Origin: NZ13-RE01 sp964612975
Lineage (GTDB): Bacteria; Dictyoglomota; Dictyoglomia; Dictyoglomales; Dictyoglomaceae
Direction of reading: 5' to 3'
Length of the DNA stretch: 64,000 nucleotides
Assembly (NCBI GenBank): GCA_964612975.1
Contig: CAZTGC010000001.1
Location: 310,001 to 374,000, forward strand
Position numbers and translations under genes: made by a program. A model generated the notes under the pieces. That model made no database searches. It saw nothing but the letters and a program-made list of their open reading frames with translations, and was not told where the DNA came from. This document shows positions 43,660 through 52,965 of this stretch, in pieces; position 1 is the stretch's first letter, and each line of letters begins with the position of its first letter.

Positions 43660-44300
43660 AATCCTAAATTCTCATTTACTAAAATCACTGTAAAGGGAGT
43701 CCTTGAGGGAGGAGCACTTAAAATGGTAGTAATTCTACACATTTTATTAGGAGAATTACATTCTTCTTCACAATAGCCTAACTCTGCACAGGGAACATTT
43801 AAATTTAATCTTTTAGCGTTTAAAGGAGCAGTAACATTTTTTATACGCCATAAAGCAGTCTCTAAATTAACTACAATTTTATTTCTTCCCACAACAACAA
43901 TAACCTGACCTGGCCCAAAAATTTGTGCTGAAACTCTATTTCCTATTCCATCTATATTTACCAGCTCTCCTGTAAGAGTGATGGCATTGACACTGGATAA
44001 AAATACATCAGATAATAACTCTTTTTTCCTTATTTCTAGGTCCTCTTCAAAACTTAAACCTTTCTTCCAATGATGATATACAATATATCCTCTCTTTTCC
44101 AATTCTTCAATTATTCCCATTTGTCTTATAGTTACACTTCCACCAATACCAATAGTTGCTTCCTTAGGAATAATTTCTAATATTTTATTTTTTGCTGAAT
44201 CTTTATCTGGAACTAAAAAAACATTAAACCCTCTTTCCTTTAAAAATTTCTCAACTCTTTGTAATCTTTTTTCTTCTAACCAATTTTCTAAATCCATCAT
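43656..44300 (-). CDS. LUD domain (LutC/YkgG-like) protein
   Basis: The chosen start at 44300 (214 residues, MMDLENWLEEKRL) has a GAGGTG site 5 bases upstream and avoids a 7-residue extension that would overlap guaA. The protein has the LUD fold with GIGGSVTIRQMG and NAITLTGELVNIDGIGNRVS, and a cysteine-rich C-terminal segment (CAELGYCEEECNSPNKMC) that could bind an Fe-S cluster. LutC homologues take part in lactate oxidation with LutA and LutB, but neither is nearby. The metabolic role here is therefore open. Confidence 0.85.
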   Translation of the reverse strand: MMDLENWLEEKRLQRVEKFLKERGFNVFLVPDKDSAKNKILEIIPKEATIGIGGSVTIRQMGIIEELEKRGYIVYHHWKKGLSFEEDLEIRKKELLSDVFLSSVNAITLTGELVNIDGIGNRVSAQIFGPGQVIVVVGRNKIVVNLETALWRIKNVTAPLNAKRLNLNVPCAELGYCEEECNSPNKMCRITTILSAPPSRTPFTVILVNENLGF

Positions 44301-44311
44301 TTTTTTCACCT

Positions 44312-45835
44312 CTACTCCCATTCTATAGTTGCTGGGGGTTTATTAGTAATATCATAAACAACTCTATTAATGCCAGTAACTTCGTTAGTAATCCTCGTTG
44401 AAATTCTCTCCAATATTTCATAAGGAACCCTCGTCCATTGGGCGGTCATCCCATCTTCACTTTCTACAATTCTTACTGCAATGGTATATTCATAAGATCT
44501 TTGATCTCCCTTTATCCCTACAGTTCTTACAGGAAGAAGTATAGTAAAAGACTGCCATATTCTTTCATAATTTTCCCATCTCTTAAGTTCTTCTTGCAAA
44601 ATATAATCTGCAGATCTTAATATTTCTAACCTTTCTTTAGTAATTTCTCCAATTATTCTTACTGATAATCCGGGTCCTGGAAAGGGTTGCCTTTTTATAA
44701 AGAAATCAGGAAGTCCTAATTTTCTTCCAATTATTCTTACTTCATCCTTAAAAAGATATCTAAAAGGTTCTAATATTTCAAAATTTAACTTTTCAGGAAG
44801 ACCACCAACATTGTGGTGAGATTTTATTTTTGATGGTTTTCCTGTAGATGAATGGGCACTCTCAATAACATCAGGATAAAGGGTTCCCTGGGCTAAATAA
44901 TGGAAAGGACCTAGTTCTTTTGCTTTCTCTTCAAAAACTTTTATAAACTCATGCCCAATAATTTTTCTTTTTTCTTCAGGATCTTCTACACCTCTTAATC
45001 TACTTAAAAATCTTTTTTCACAATTTAACGTTAAGAGATTTACCCCTAAACTTCTTAATGCTTCTTCCACCTCCTCCTTTTCTCCCCTTCTTAATAACCC
45101 GTGATCCACAAAAATGGCTGTTAAGTTATTTCCTATAGCTTTTTGTAAAAATACTGCCAATGTAGACGAATCTACTCCTCCACTTACTGCTAAAAGCACT
45201 TTTTTCTCTCCTACTTTTTCTTTTATTTCTTTAATATTTTCTTCTACAAATTTATCTAAATTCCAATCTTCTTTAGCTTTACAAATTTTAAAAACAAAAT
45301 TCTTTAAAATTTCCTTTCCTTTATTTGTATGACTAACCTCTGGATGAAATTGAAGGGCATAAAAGGGAAAGACTTGAGATTCTGCGGCAGCGATATAATT
45401 ATTCTCTGTATAAGCTAAAGGTATAAACTCTTCAGGAAGGGTCTCTACTATATCTTGATGACTCATCCATACAATTTCCTCTTCATCTAACCCATCAAAG
45501 AGAACTGATTTTTCTACTATTCTTATTCTTGTTAATCCATATTCTCCCTTTTCTCCCCTTCTTACTCTTCCCCCAAAAATTTTGGCTAATAATTGAAATC
45601 CAAAACAAATTCCTAAGATTGGAATTCCCATTCTAAAAATTTCCATATCTACTTCAAAATCCTCTTCATAAACACTACCAGGACCTCCTGATAGAATTAT
45701 TCCCTTGACTTTATCTTTTTCTAAATCTTTACCTTTTATACTTGGAGGAAAAATTAAAGAATATACATTAAGCTCCCTTAACCTTCTCGCAATTAATTGA
45801 GTATATTGAGATCCAAAATCAATTACACAAAACAT
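44312..45835 (-). CDS. guaA: GMP synthase (glutamine-hydrolysing)
   Basis: GuaA aminates XMP to GMP. The 507-residue protein has an N-terminal class I amidotransferase domain with the nucleophile in GICFGFQLLAKIFGG and the His/Glu pair in LQFHPEVSHT, then the ATP pyrophosphatase P-loop VSGGVDSSTLAVF and the C-terminal dimerisation domain ending KPPATIEWE. GGAGTC precedes the ATG. Despite being a purine gene, its short leader shows no riboswitch. Confidence 0.97.
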   Translation of the reverse strand: MFCVIDFGSQYTQLIARRLRELNVYSLIFPPSIKGKDLEKDKVKGIILSGGPGSVYEEDFEVDMEIFRMGIPILGICFGFQLLAKIFGGRVRRGEKGEYGLTRIRIVEKSVLFDGLDEEEIVWMSHQDIVETLPEEFIPLAYTENNYIAAAESQVFPFYALQFHPEVSHTNKGKEILKNFVFKICKAKEDWNLDKFVEENIKEIKEKVGEKKVLLAVSGGVDSSTLAVFLQKAIGNNLTAIFVDHGLLRRGEKEEVEEALRSLGVNLLTLNCEKRFLSRLRGVEDPEEKRKIIGHEFIKVFEEKAKELGPFHYLAQGTLYPDVIESAHSSTGKPSKIKSHHNVGGLPEKLNFEILEPFRYLFKDEVRIIGRKLGLPDFFIKRQPFPGPGLSVRIIGEITKERLEILRSADYILQEELKRWENYERIWQSFTILLPVRTVGIKGDQRSYEYTIAVRIVESEDGMTAQWTRVPYEILERISTRITNEVTGINRVVYDITNKPPATIEWE

Positions 45836-45848
45836 CTTAAGAGACTCC

Positions 45849-45876
45849 TTGAACTTGTGATAAAATATTATATAAG
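45849..45876 (+). promoter_or_regulatory. promoter of the 43-residue Cys-rich protein gene
   Basis: TTGAAC (45849-45854) and TATAAG (45871-45876) are 16 bases apart, about 24 bases before the small gene's start, with an AGGGGG ribosome site in between (45889-45894). Confidence 0.6.
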
Positions 45877-45899
45877 ATTTTCAAGAAAAGGGGGAATAT

Positions 45900-46031
45900 A
45901 TGATGGAAGAAAAAAAATGTAAGAATTGTAAATTCTTCCAGCCAAGTCCATCGGATCCCAATAAAGGAATGTGCTTTGGCATTCCAGTAAAAGCAGAAGG
46001 TTCTTGTCCTCAATTTGTACCTAAGTCTTAA
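45900..46031 (+). CDS. 43-residue Cys-rich small protein
   Basis: Two adjacent ATG codons (45900 and 45903) follow an AGGGGG site. The protein has four cysteines in the pattern C-x2-C-x14-C-x11-C (KCKNCKFFQPSP, GMCFG, GSCPQF). This looks like the small metal- or Fe-S-binding subunits associated with some glycyl radical enzymes (benzylsuccinate synthase and 4-hydroxyphenylacetate decarboxylase small subunits), but no such enzyme is nearby, so a free zinc or Fe-S protein is as likely. The last 11 bases overlap the convergent 697-residue gene. Confidence 0.75.
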   Translation: MMEEKKCKNCKFFQPSPSDPNKGMCFGIPVKAEGSCPQFVPKS

Positions 46032-48114
46032 ATACAACCTTTTCAAGATTAAAATTAACATTTTCTACTAAATATTTAAAGAAATTTTCCCCTCCTATTA
46101 GATAAATAGAAAGGGAATAGGGACGATAATTTAAATAGTTTAGGGATTCTTTTATAAGTAATAAACTTCTAATTAAAACTCCAAATAGGAAAAGAATTTT
46201 ATATTCAATAATTTCTCTCTTTTTATGTAATTCCTTATTTGTTCTTTCCTTTTTTTGATTAAGCTCAAAAAGAACCTTAATTCTCTCTTCAACTAAAGCC
46301 TTCAAAATTCCCATAAACTCAGGAGGAAGGTTTATTTTTAATAAAAAGGGAAGATTATTCTGGATCTTATTAAGATATTTTTTAAGTTTTTCATTTTCAA
46401 AAAAAACTTCTGGTAAATAACCCTTTTTGCTCAACAGAATTGTTGCTAAATGGAAATATTCTCCTTGTTCTGTGTAGGGGAAAATGTTCAAAATATTTTC
46501 TATTATTTTGACTTTTTCTCTCCAAGAATTGGCAAAATCCTCACCATTTATTTCTTCACCAAAATATATGGAAAGAAATTTTGGTAATTTAAAGGTGTAA
46601 TCCTTTAAATATCTTAAGTTATCCAAAATATTCAATCTAATTCTTAATAAAAAACTTTGAGGAACATTAATACCATTTTTTATTAATTCGCCTAAAAAGT
46701 AATCCACCATAGGGGAATATTTTGATCCAAATTCAGGAACTGATAAGACTTTTGGTGGTCTTCTCATCTCAGCCATAAAAGGTCCTGCTTTCCCAATAAT
46801 TGCAAATCCATAAGGAAAATTATTAGAAGATATTAATGTCTTAATAAATTTACAAGCATTATTTAAGTCATATTTAGAAAGGAAGGTAGTAGATGAACAA
46901 TGTGGAGAGAATAACCTTATATAATTTTCATCTTTTCCATTTTTTATTTCAATACTACATCGAGTTAAAATATCTCTTCCCAATTTATCCTTGGAGAATA
47001 TTTCTATAAAAAATGGAGGATGAAATAAATCTTGGGTAATACTTAGTCTCTTTAAATGTAATTTAGTTTTGTTTAAAGAGGTATTATATGAGTCTACAAA
47101 GATATTGGGATATCTCAAACAGAGATCAAAAAAGTAATAATTTTCTCTATTTAGCTCATTATCTGACAATATTTTTAACATCTCAGAAGTAGTTGAGAGT
47201 TCTAAACTTATAGAATCAGAATAAATATCACTCATAATCTTTTTTGATAAATATTTTTGAAGCTCTACTACGGAGATAGGCTTTTGTTCTTTTAATAATT
47301 CTTTAAACCATTTTTTAATTTTTCTCGCTCTTATTAGTATTTCCCTTCTTTTATCTTTATCTTTGATTTGTCTTAGACATCCTATTACCGCAAGAGAAAA
47401 AAGTTTTTTAATCAAATCTAAAAGATTTGATTCATCAATATATATACTGGATAAACTTATCTCTTCTAAATGTCTTGGGACTATACCGTACCAACCTAAG
47501 GACTTTGAAAAAAGATAATATATTTCAGAGGTTGGATTTTTTCTAAAATATTCCTTTAATACATCCCTATTAGCAAATGGTCCCTCATGGGTTACTTCTG
47601 ATACTCTTTCATAATCCCAGGAAAAGCTTAGAGATTCTAAAGACTTTTTAAATTCTCTATCTTTATCTAATATTTCTCTAAATTCTTCCCATTTTTTTGC
47701 AAGCCAAGAAAGACAAAAATTTAAATTTTTATATTCTTTAGGTTCGATGGGAACAGCATAAAATAGTCCATAGGAAATATCTTGATTTATGTAAACTGCT
47801 CCAGTGATCCTTTGGGTATAGTCTTCTGTTATTGTAAATCTCTGGTTATCTTTATAAAAAGAAATTAATCTTTGATCACCTGTCCCCAATTTCTCATCAT
47901 GGATAAAGGGATAAAAGGGAATCTCATCTTTAAGAAATCTTTTAAGAGCAATATCCGTAATAAGACCATCCCAAAGAATATTTTGGTCCCCTTTAAAAAC
48001 TTTTTCTATGCCATTTTCCTTTAAAATTTTTGATAAATCATGAGGAGAAAAATAAATCTTATACGTTATAAAATTTTCATCTTCTCTTATTTTCTCCCTA
48101 CAAACTTTTATCAT
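46021..48114 (-). CDS. unrecognised 697-residue protein
   Basis: I do not recognise this protein. It is soluble for most of its length, rich in Lys, Leu, Ile and Phe like its neighbours, with no signal peptide. Features that stand out are TEDYTQRITGAVYINQD (about 95-112), a charged helical stretch near 255-290, GKAGPFMAEMRRPPKVLSVP in the middle of the second half, and a C-terminal hydrophobic helix (EYKILFLFGVLIRSLLLI). It is encoded directly after gyrB with a 10-base gap and is probably co-transcribed with the replication genes. No catalytic motif can be named with confidence. Confidence 0.8.
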   Translation of the reverse strand: MIKVCREKIREDENFITYKIYFSPHDLSKILKENGIEKVFKGDQNILWDGLITDIALKRFLKDEIPFYPFIHDEKLGTGDQRLISFYKDNQRFTITEDYTQRITGAVYINQDISYGLFYAVPIEPKEYKNLNFCLSWLAKKWEEFREILDKDREFKKSLESLSFSWDYERVSEVTHEGPFANRDVLKEYFRKNPTSEIYYLFSKSLGWYGIVPRHLEEISLSSIYIDESNLLDLIKKLFSLAVIGCLRQIKDKDKRREILIRARKIKKWFKELLKEQKPISVVELQKYLSKKIMSDIYSDSISLELSTTSEMLKILSDNELNRENYYFFDLCLRYPNIFVDSYNTSLNKTKLHLKRLSITQDLFHPPFFIEIFSKDKLGRDILTRCSIEIKNGKDENYIRLFSPHCSSTTFLSKYDLNNACKFIKTLISSNNFPYGFAIIGKAGPFMAEMRRPPKVLSVPEFGSKYSPMVDYFLGELIKNGINVPQSFLLRIRLNILDNLRYLKDYTFKLPKFLSIYFGEEINGEDFANSWREKVKIIENILNIFPYTEQGEYFHLATILLSKKGYLPEVFFENEKLKKYLNKIQNNLPFLLKINLPPEFMGILKALVEERIKVLFELNQKKERTNKELHKKREIIEYKILFLFGVLIRSLLLIKESLNYLNYRPYSLSIYLIGGENFFKYLVENVNFNLEKVVFKT

Positions 48115-48124
48115 TAAAAATCAC

Positions 48125-50026
48125 CTAAATATCTAAATTTCTAACAAATTTTGCCCTATCCTCAATAAAGGCTCTTCTTTCCTCAACATTATTCCCCATC
48201 AATACAGAAAATATTCTCTCCGCCTCTAAGGCATCTTCAATGGTTACCTGTAATAGAACTCTTTTTTGAGGATCCATTGTTGTCTCCCTTAGTTGCTCAG
48301 GATCCATTTCTCCCAATCCTTTATATCTTTGGATATATACATTATCTGGATAATTCCAGTCCTTCAAAATCTGTTCCTTCTCTTCTTCACTATATGCATA
48401 TCTTTCCTCCTTCCCCTTTTTTAGGAGATAGAGGGGGGGTTGAGCAATATATACATACCCTCCTTCAATAAGAGGTCTTAAATGTCTATAAAAGAAAGTT
48501 AAAAGAAGAGTTCTTATATGAGCACCATCAACATCGGCATCTGTCATTATTATAATCTTGTGATATCTTATCTTCGATAAATCAAAATCTTGGCCAATAC
48601 CTGTCCCTAAGGATGAGATTATAGCTCTTATTTCTTCGCTGGAAAGAATTCTTGAGAGATGTTGAGCTTTTTCAACATTTAGAATTTTACCTTTTAATGG
48701 AAGAATAGCCTGATATCTTCTATCTCTTCCTTGTTTTGCAGAACCACCTGCAGATTCCCCTTCCACTATAAATAGTTCGCAGAGTCTTGGATCCCTTTCT
48801 GAACAATCTGCAAGTTTCCCAGGAAGTAAAGTTGATTCTAAAATTCCCTTTCTTCTCACTAATTCCCTTGCCTTTCTTGCAGCTTGTCTTGCTCTATATG
48901 CCTCAATAACTTTATTCAAAATTAACTTTCCCTTCTCTGGATTTTCTGAGAAAAACTTAGTTAATTCTTCTTCTGTTACAGTTTCAACAAATCTTCTTAC
49001 CTCTGAATTTCCAAGCTTTGTTTTTGTTTGTCCCTCAAATTGGGGATCTGGTACCTTTGTATTTATTATTACTACTAATCCTTCTCTCACATCTTCTCCA
49101 GATAAAGATTCTTCCTCTTTCCATAGGTTCCAACTTCTGGCAAAATTATTAGCAACTCTTGTTAAAGCGGTTCTGACTCCTGAAACATGAGTTCCTCCTT
49201 CTATAGTGTGAATTCCATTTACATAAGACAATAAGAGTTCATCATATCCAGTATGATATTGGAATACAACTTCTAAGACTAAATTGTTTTCTTCTCTTTT
49301 AAAATAATATGGCTCATGTAAGATTTCTTTACCTTTGGAAAGATATTCAATAAATTCCAATAATCCACCCTCAAAATGAAAAATATTTTTTCTATTTGAT
49401 AATTCATCTATTAATTCAATGGTTACCTCTTTATTAAGAAAGGCAAGTTCCCTTAATCTATTAGCAATAATATCATAATCAAATTTTACAGTTTCAAATA
49501 TATTGGAATCAGGATAAAATAAAACCTTTGTTCCTGTTTCTGCAGTTTCTCCTATTATTTTTATGTCCCCTTTGGGTTTACCCTTCTCATAAATCTGATA
49601 ATAGATATTTCCATCTCTTTTTACTTCAATTTCAAGTCTTGAAGACAAGGCATTTACCACAGACAGCCCTACTCCATGAAGTCCTCCACTTATTTTATAT
49701 ATAGAATTAGAAAACTTACCTCCTGCATGAAGGGTGGTTAAAACTACCTCTAATGCAGACTTCTTCGCTTGGGGATGAACCTCTACAGGAATACCTCTTC
49801 CATTATCTTGTACAGTAACTCCTCCATCTCTTCTTAAAATGACTAATATATAATTACAAAACCCAGATAATACTTCATCAATACTATTGTCAACCAATTC
49901 AAACACCAGATGATGAAGACCGCGAATTCCAGTATCTCCTATATACATCCCCGGTCTTCTTCTAACTGCTTCTGTCCCTTCAAGGATCTGAATACTTTCT
50001 GCAGTATAATTATCTTTTCTTACCAT
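48125..50026 (-). CDS. gyrB: DNA gyrase subunit B
   Basis: GyrB is the ATPase subunit of gyrase. The 633 residues contain the GHKL motif ELVDNSIDE, DNGRGIPV and GLHGVGLSVVNAL, then QTKTKLGN and the TOPRIM domain (IVEGESAGGSAKQGRDR, DADVDGAHIRTLL), and the C-terminal QRYKGLGEMDPEQLRETTMDP segment in two parts. gyrA is not in the window. The start overlaps the dciA end by 17 bases, as part of the dnaN-recF-gyrB cluster. Confidence 0.97.
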   Translation of the reverse strand: MVRKDNYTAESIQILEGTEAVRRRPGMYIGDTGIRGLHHLVFELVDNSIDEVLSGFCNYILVILRRDGGVTVQDNGRGIPVEVHPQAKKSALEVVLTTLHAGGKFSNSIYKISGGLHGVGLSVVNALSSRLEIEVKRDGNIYYQIYEKGKPKGDIKIIGETAETGTKVLFYPDSNIFETVKFDYDIIANRLRELAFLNKEVTIELIDELSNRKNIFHFEGGLLEFIEYLSKGKEILHEPYYFKREENNLVLEVVFQYHTGYDELLLSYVNGIHTIEGGTHVSGVRTALTRVANNFARSWNLWKEEESLSGEDVREGLVVIINTKVPDPQFEGQTKTKLGNSEVRRFVETVTEEELTKFFSENPEKGKLILNKVIEAYRARQAARKARELVRRKGILESTLLPGKLADCSERDPRLCELFIVEGESAGGSAKQGRDRRYQAILPLKGKILNVEKAQHLSRILSSEEIRAIISSLGTGIGQDFDLSKIRYHKIIIMTDADVDGAHIRTLLLTFFYRHLRPLIEGGYVYIAQPPLYLLKKGKEERYAYSEEEKEQILKDWNYPDNVYIQRYKGLGEMDPEQLRETTMDPQKRVLLQVTIEDALEAERIFSVLMGNNVEERRAFIEDRAKFVRNLDI

Positions 50027-50480
50027 GTTTTCCTCCTTTTTGTAGAATTAATAGACTTTTAATGTATTTCTCAAAAATAGCTTTGAACTCTTCATCTTTA
50101 ATTACCTCAACTATTTTAGCAACTCTTTCTTCTTCTCGCAAAGAGAGCTTAATTTTAGGTTTTTCTTGGATCCCTTTTGTTTTTTTAAAAGAAGTTCCTT
50201 TATCTAAAAAAATAATATCTTTAATGACAGGATATCTTAAAAAATTATTTAGATCTTTTAAAATCTTTGGCTTCAAAAGATTTAATTCTTGGGTCCATAC
50301 TCCGCTATCTACATATACGTATAAAATTCCATTTTTAATAAATTTAGGATAAGTATGAGAAGCTAAAGTTTCTCCGACAACTCTTGACCAATTTTCTAAA
50401 GCAAGATATCCACAAATATTTTTTTCTATTTTTAATTTTGAAAAAACTTCCCAGAGTTTATCAGAAATTGGTTTAGGCAC
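50010..50480 (-). CDS. DciA-like (DUF721) protein
   Basis: The 156-residue protein has the DUF721 core NWSRVVGETLASHTYPKFIKNG with GILYVYVDSGVWTQELNLLKPKIL, the KH-like fold that in other bacteria recruits the replicative helicase (DciA). The C-terminal part after about residue 100 is charged and less conserved. Position between recF and gyrB is the same as in many bacteria with this gene. The helicase-loading role is inferred from the family. Confidence 0.87.
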   Translation of the reverse strand: MPKPISDKLWEVFSKLKIEKNICGYLALENWSRVVGETLASHTYPKFIKNGILYVYVDSGVWTQELNLLKPKILKDLNNFLRYPVIKDIIFLDKGTSFKKTKGIQEKPKIKLSLREEERVAKIVEVIKDEEFKAIFEKYIKSLLILQKGGKHGKKR

Positions 50481-51567
50481 GATAATAAACCTCTCCTGAA
50501 ATTACCTCAAAAAAGGGAAGACTCTCCAATATTTTTAACTTATGAGCAGAAGTAATAAAGAGTTGATAGTCCTTTATAGAATTCCATACCATTTCTTGTT
50601 TTTCTTCATCCAATTCTGAAAACAGATCATCAATTAACAAAATTGCTTTTTCTTTCCTTTTCTCAGAAAGTAATTTCAATTCTGAAAGCTTCCAAATTAA
50701 AAAAGCCATCTTTCTTTCTCCACCAGAGCCAAAAATTTTTAGATTATATCTTTCTTTATCCTTTTTCCAATAAAAAATAAGATCATCTCGGTGAGGTCCT
50801 ATAGAAGTATACTTTTTTTCTAAATCATTAGCCTGAGAATCTATTAAAGTTTTTTCAAAAGACTCTTTAATCTTTTTTTCATCGGAACTATTAAAAAGAA
50901 AACTTCCTCTATATTCAACCTCTAATACCTCTTCTCCTAAAAGCTTTCTACTTATTTCCTTCAAATATTTTTCCATCTCTTTTAGAGTTGATAATCTATG
51001 CCACAAAACATTACTTCCCTTTTCAATAAGTATTTTATTCCATACTTCTAACTCTTTCTCTTTTTGATAATTTTTTAGAGACAAATTCCTTTGATATAAA
51101 GCTTTTTGATATTCAATTAATACCTTGTTATAAGAATAAAACAATGTCGATATAAATCTATCAAGTAAAAATCTTCTTTTACTTGGTTCCTCTTTTATTT
51201 TTGAAACCTCTTCTTGAGTAAAGAGAATTAGAGGAAACAAATAAATAAGTTCCCTTTGTCTTTTAACATTTTTTTGATTAATTTTCATCTTTTTTTCTCC
51301 AGAAGTATTTAAAGCAGATTCTAATAATATATTTCGTTCCTGCCAAAGTACATTTCCTTTTATATATAAGAAATCTTCCCTCCATTTAATTAATTCCTTT
51401 TCTATAAAAGTTTTAAAGGATTTACCAGTAAAAAGAAAATATATAGCTTCTAATAAATTTGTTTTTCCTTGAGAATTTTTTCCATAGAGAATATTAACTT
51501 GTGAAAAATTTACTTCTATATTTTTTATATTTCTAAAGTTAACTATCCTAAGTTTCTCTAAAAACAA
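50473..51567 (-). CDS. recF: DNA replication and repair protein RecF
   Basis: RecF helps load RecA at gaps. The 364-residue SMC-like ATPase has Walker A YGKNSQGKTNLLEAIYFL, a signature in GSGGERKMAFLIWKLSEL, and Walker B with ILLIDDLFSELDEEKQ. It abuts the upstream S4-domain gene (the stop and start are directly next to each other) and overlaps dciA by 8 bases. Confidence 0.96.
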   Translation of the reverse strand: MFLEKLRIVNFRNIKNIEVNFSQVNILYGKNSQGKTNLLEAIYFLFTGKSFKTFIEKELIKWREDFLYIKGNVLWQERNILLESALNTSGEKKMKINQKNVKRQRELIYLFPLILFTQEEVSKIKEEPSKRRFLLDRFISTLFYSYNKVLIEYQKALYQRNLSLKNYQKEKELEVWNKILIEKGSNVLWHRLSTLKEMEKYLKEISRKLLGEEVLEVEYRGSFLFNSSDEKKIKESFEKTLIDSQANDLEKKYTSIGPHRDDLIFYWKKDKERYNLKIFGSGGERKMAFLIWKLSELKLLSEKRKEKAILLIDDLFSELDEEKQEMVWNSIKDYQLFITSAHKLKILESLPFFEVISGEVYYRA

Positions 51568-51789
51568 TTATTTTTTGTACACCACCATATAAATATTTCC
51601 ATTAATTTCCACAAGATCCCCATCCTTCAAAACCTTATGTCTTCGAACTTCAGTTTCTCCATTTACTTTGACTCTTCCAGAGATAATAAGCATTTTAGCT
51701 TGACCACCTGTTTCAACAATATGAGCCCATTTTAAAAATTTATTTAAAGTAATACCCAAAGTGTAAATTTCGATTTCTTTTATCTTCAT
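51568..51789 (-). CDS. S4-domain RNA-binding protein (YaaA/RlbA-like)
   Basis: The 73-residue protein is little more than an S4 domain. It has LNKFLKWAHIVETGGQAKMLI and GRVKVNGETEVRRHKVLKDGD, typical of the small protein found between dnaN and recF in Gram-positive-type genomes. It is thought to bind structured RNA, perhaps the large ribosomal subunit. It overlaps dnaN by 4 bases. Confidence 0.93.
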   Translation of the reverse strand: MKIKEIEIYTLGITLNKFLKWAHIVETGGQAKMLIISGRVKVNGETEVRRHKVLKDGDLVEINGNIYMVVYKK

Positions 51790-52889
51790 AATCTTACAGG
51801 CATTAAAACATAAATATAACTTTCATCATTGGGAATTTTAATCAAGGCGGGACCTAAACTAGAAGTAAATCTCAATTCTATCTCTTCAGAGTCTACGTTT
51901 TCTAAAGGCTCAATAAGATATTCCACATTAAATCCAATTTCTAAATTCTCTTCACTTCCAATAATCTCTGCAGGAATAACCTCTCTCCCTGCTCCCCTTT
52001 CTGAAGTTAAAGAAGAGAGAACCACTTCTTGGGAAGAAATATTAATTTTTACTGTATTTGTTTGATCTGCAGAGGCCAAAACCTCTATTCTTTCTAAAAC
52101 ACCTAATAAATCTTCTCTCTTACATTTAAATCCAATAATAAAATCAGATGGAATAATTTTATCGTAAGAAGGAAATTGCCCTTGAAGAAGTCGAGAAGTA
52201 AAGTAGACAGATTCACATTTAAAAAGAATCTGACTATCTAAAAAGGTCACACCAATATTCTCTGTTTTTATTTTAGAAATTATTCTTTGAAATTCTTTAA
52301 GACTTTTGGCAGGTATTATGACGCTAGAAATTTCTACAGAATTTGATATTTTAGTAAGAGCAAGTCTGTGTCCATCTACTGCTATAATATTTATATATCC
52401 ATCTTTACTTTCCATTAATACTCCTGTGAGAACTTGTTTAATTTCATCTTCTGCTGCTGCAAATATGGTTTGTTTTATGCCTTTTAAAAAACCTTCTCTA
52501 TTTAGATAAATTTGAGGTTGAATATTTTCTAAATCCAATTTAGGAAATTCCTCAGTATTTTCTCCTTGAATTTCTACGGTAGAATAGCCTGCATAAATAA
52601 TTGCTCTATTTCTCTCATTTACAGTGAATTCTAAGGATAAAGAGGGAAGCTTATTTACAATATCTCCGAAAAGATTTCCAGGAAGACAAACTTCTCCAGG
52701 TTCTTCTACTATTACAGGAATACTCAAAGACAGTCCTATCTCAAGATTATTAGATTGAAGATAGAGAATATCATTTTCTGCCTTAAGATAAACATAGGTA
52801 AGAATAGGCATAGTTGTCTTTGTAGCAATAGCAGTTTTTACTATTTGTAAAGCATTACTTAAATCTTCCTGTTGAGTAATAAATTTCAT
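51786..52889 (-). CDS. dnaN: DNA polymerase III beta subunit (sliding clamp)
   Basis: The 367-residue protein is the processivity clamp. It has three clamp repeats, beginning MKFITQQEDLSNALQIVKTA, with VDGHRLALTK in the middle domain and the C-terminal MPVRL that lines the partner-binding pocket. A GGAGGA site precedes the ATG. dnaA is not adjacent, so the classical dnaA-dnaN origin arrangement is split in this genome. Confidence 0.96.
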   Translation of the reverse strand: MKFITQQEDLSNALQIVKTAIATKTTMPILTYVYLKAENDILYLQSNNLEIGLSLSIPVIVEEPGEVCLPGNLFGDIVNKLPSLSLEFTVNERNRAIIYAGYSTVEIQGENTEEFPKLDLENIQPQIYLNREGFLKGIKQTIFAAAEDEIKQVLTGVLMESKDGYINIIAVDGHRLALTKISNSVEISSVIIPAKSLKEFQRIISKIKTENIGVTFLDSQILFKCESVYFTSRLLQGQFPSYDKIIPSDFIIGFKCKREDLLGVLERIEVLASADQTNTVKINISSQEVVLSSLTSERGAGREVIPAEIIGSEENLEIGFNVEYLIEPLENVDSEEIELRFTSSLGPALIKIPNDESYIYVLMPVRL

Positions 52890-52922
52890 CTTCTATCCTC
52901 CTTCCAACATTTTCTTCAATAA

Positions 52923-52951
52923 ATTATAACTTTTATTTGACAAAAAGACAA
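52923..52951 (-). promoter_or_regulatory. dnaN operon promoter
   Basis: TTGTCT (52946-52951) and TATAAT (52923-52928) are 17 bases apart on the minus strand, about 35 bases before dnaN. The -35 lies inside the AAGACAAAGTCTT palindrome at 52945-52957. Confidence 0.75.
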
Positions 52952-52965
52952 AGTCTTATTATAAT
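52937..52965 (+). promoter_or_regulatory. promoter of the Rrf2-SUF operon
   Basis: A perfect TTGACA (52937-52942) and perfect TATAAT (52960-52965) are separated by 17 bases, about 43 bases before the Rrf2 gene. An imperfect dyad TTGAGTAATTTAGTCAA (52974-52990) lies at the expected transcription start and may be a second regulatory site. Confidence 0.88.
52945..52957. promoter_or_regulatory. candidate operator palindrome between dnaN and the SUF operon
   Basis: AAGAC-AAA-GTCTT is a perfect inverted repeat located in the spacer of the Rrf2-SUF promoter and covering the -35 of the divergent dnaN promoter. Rrf2-family repressors usually bind such sites at their own promoters. Binding has not been shown, and the palindrome is short enough to occur by chance. 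Confidence 0.5.

Noticed and set aside
45836..45899. Riboswitch search in the guaA leader
   Set aside because: The leader is only about 60 bases and shows no purine aptamer core.
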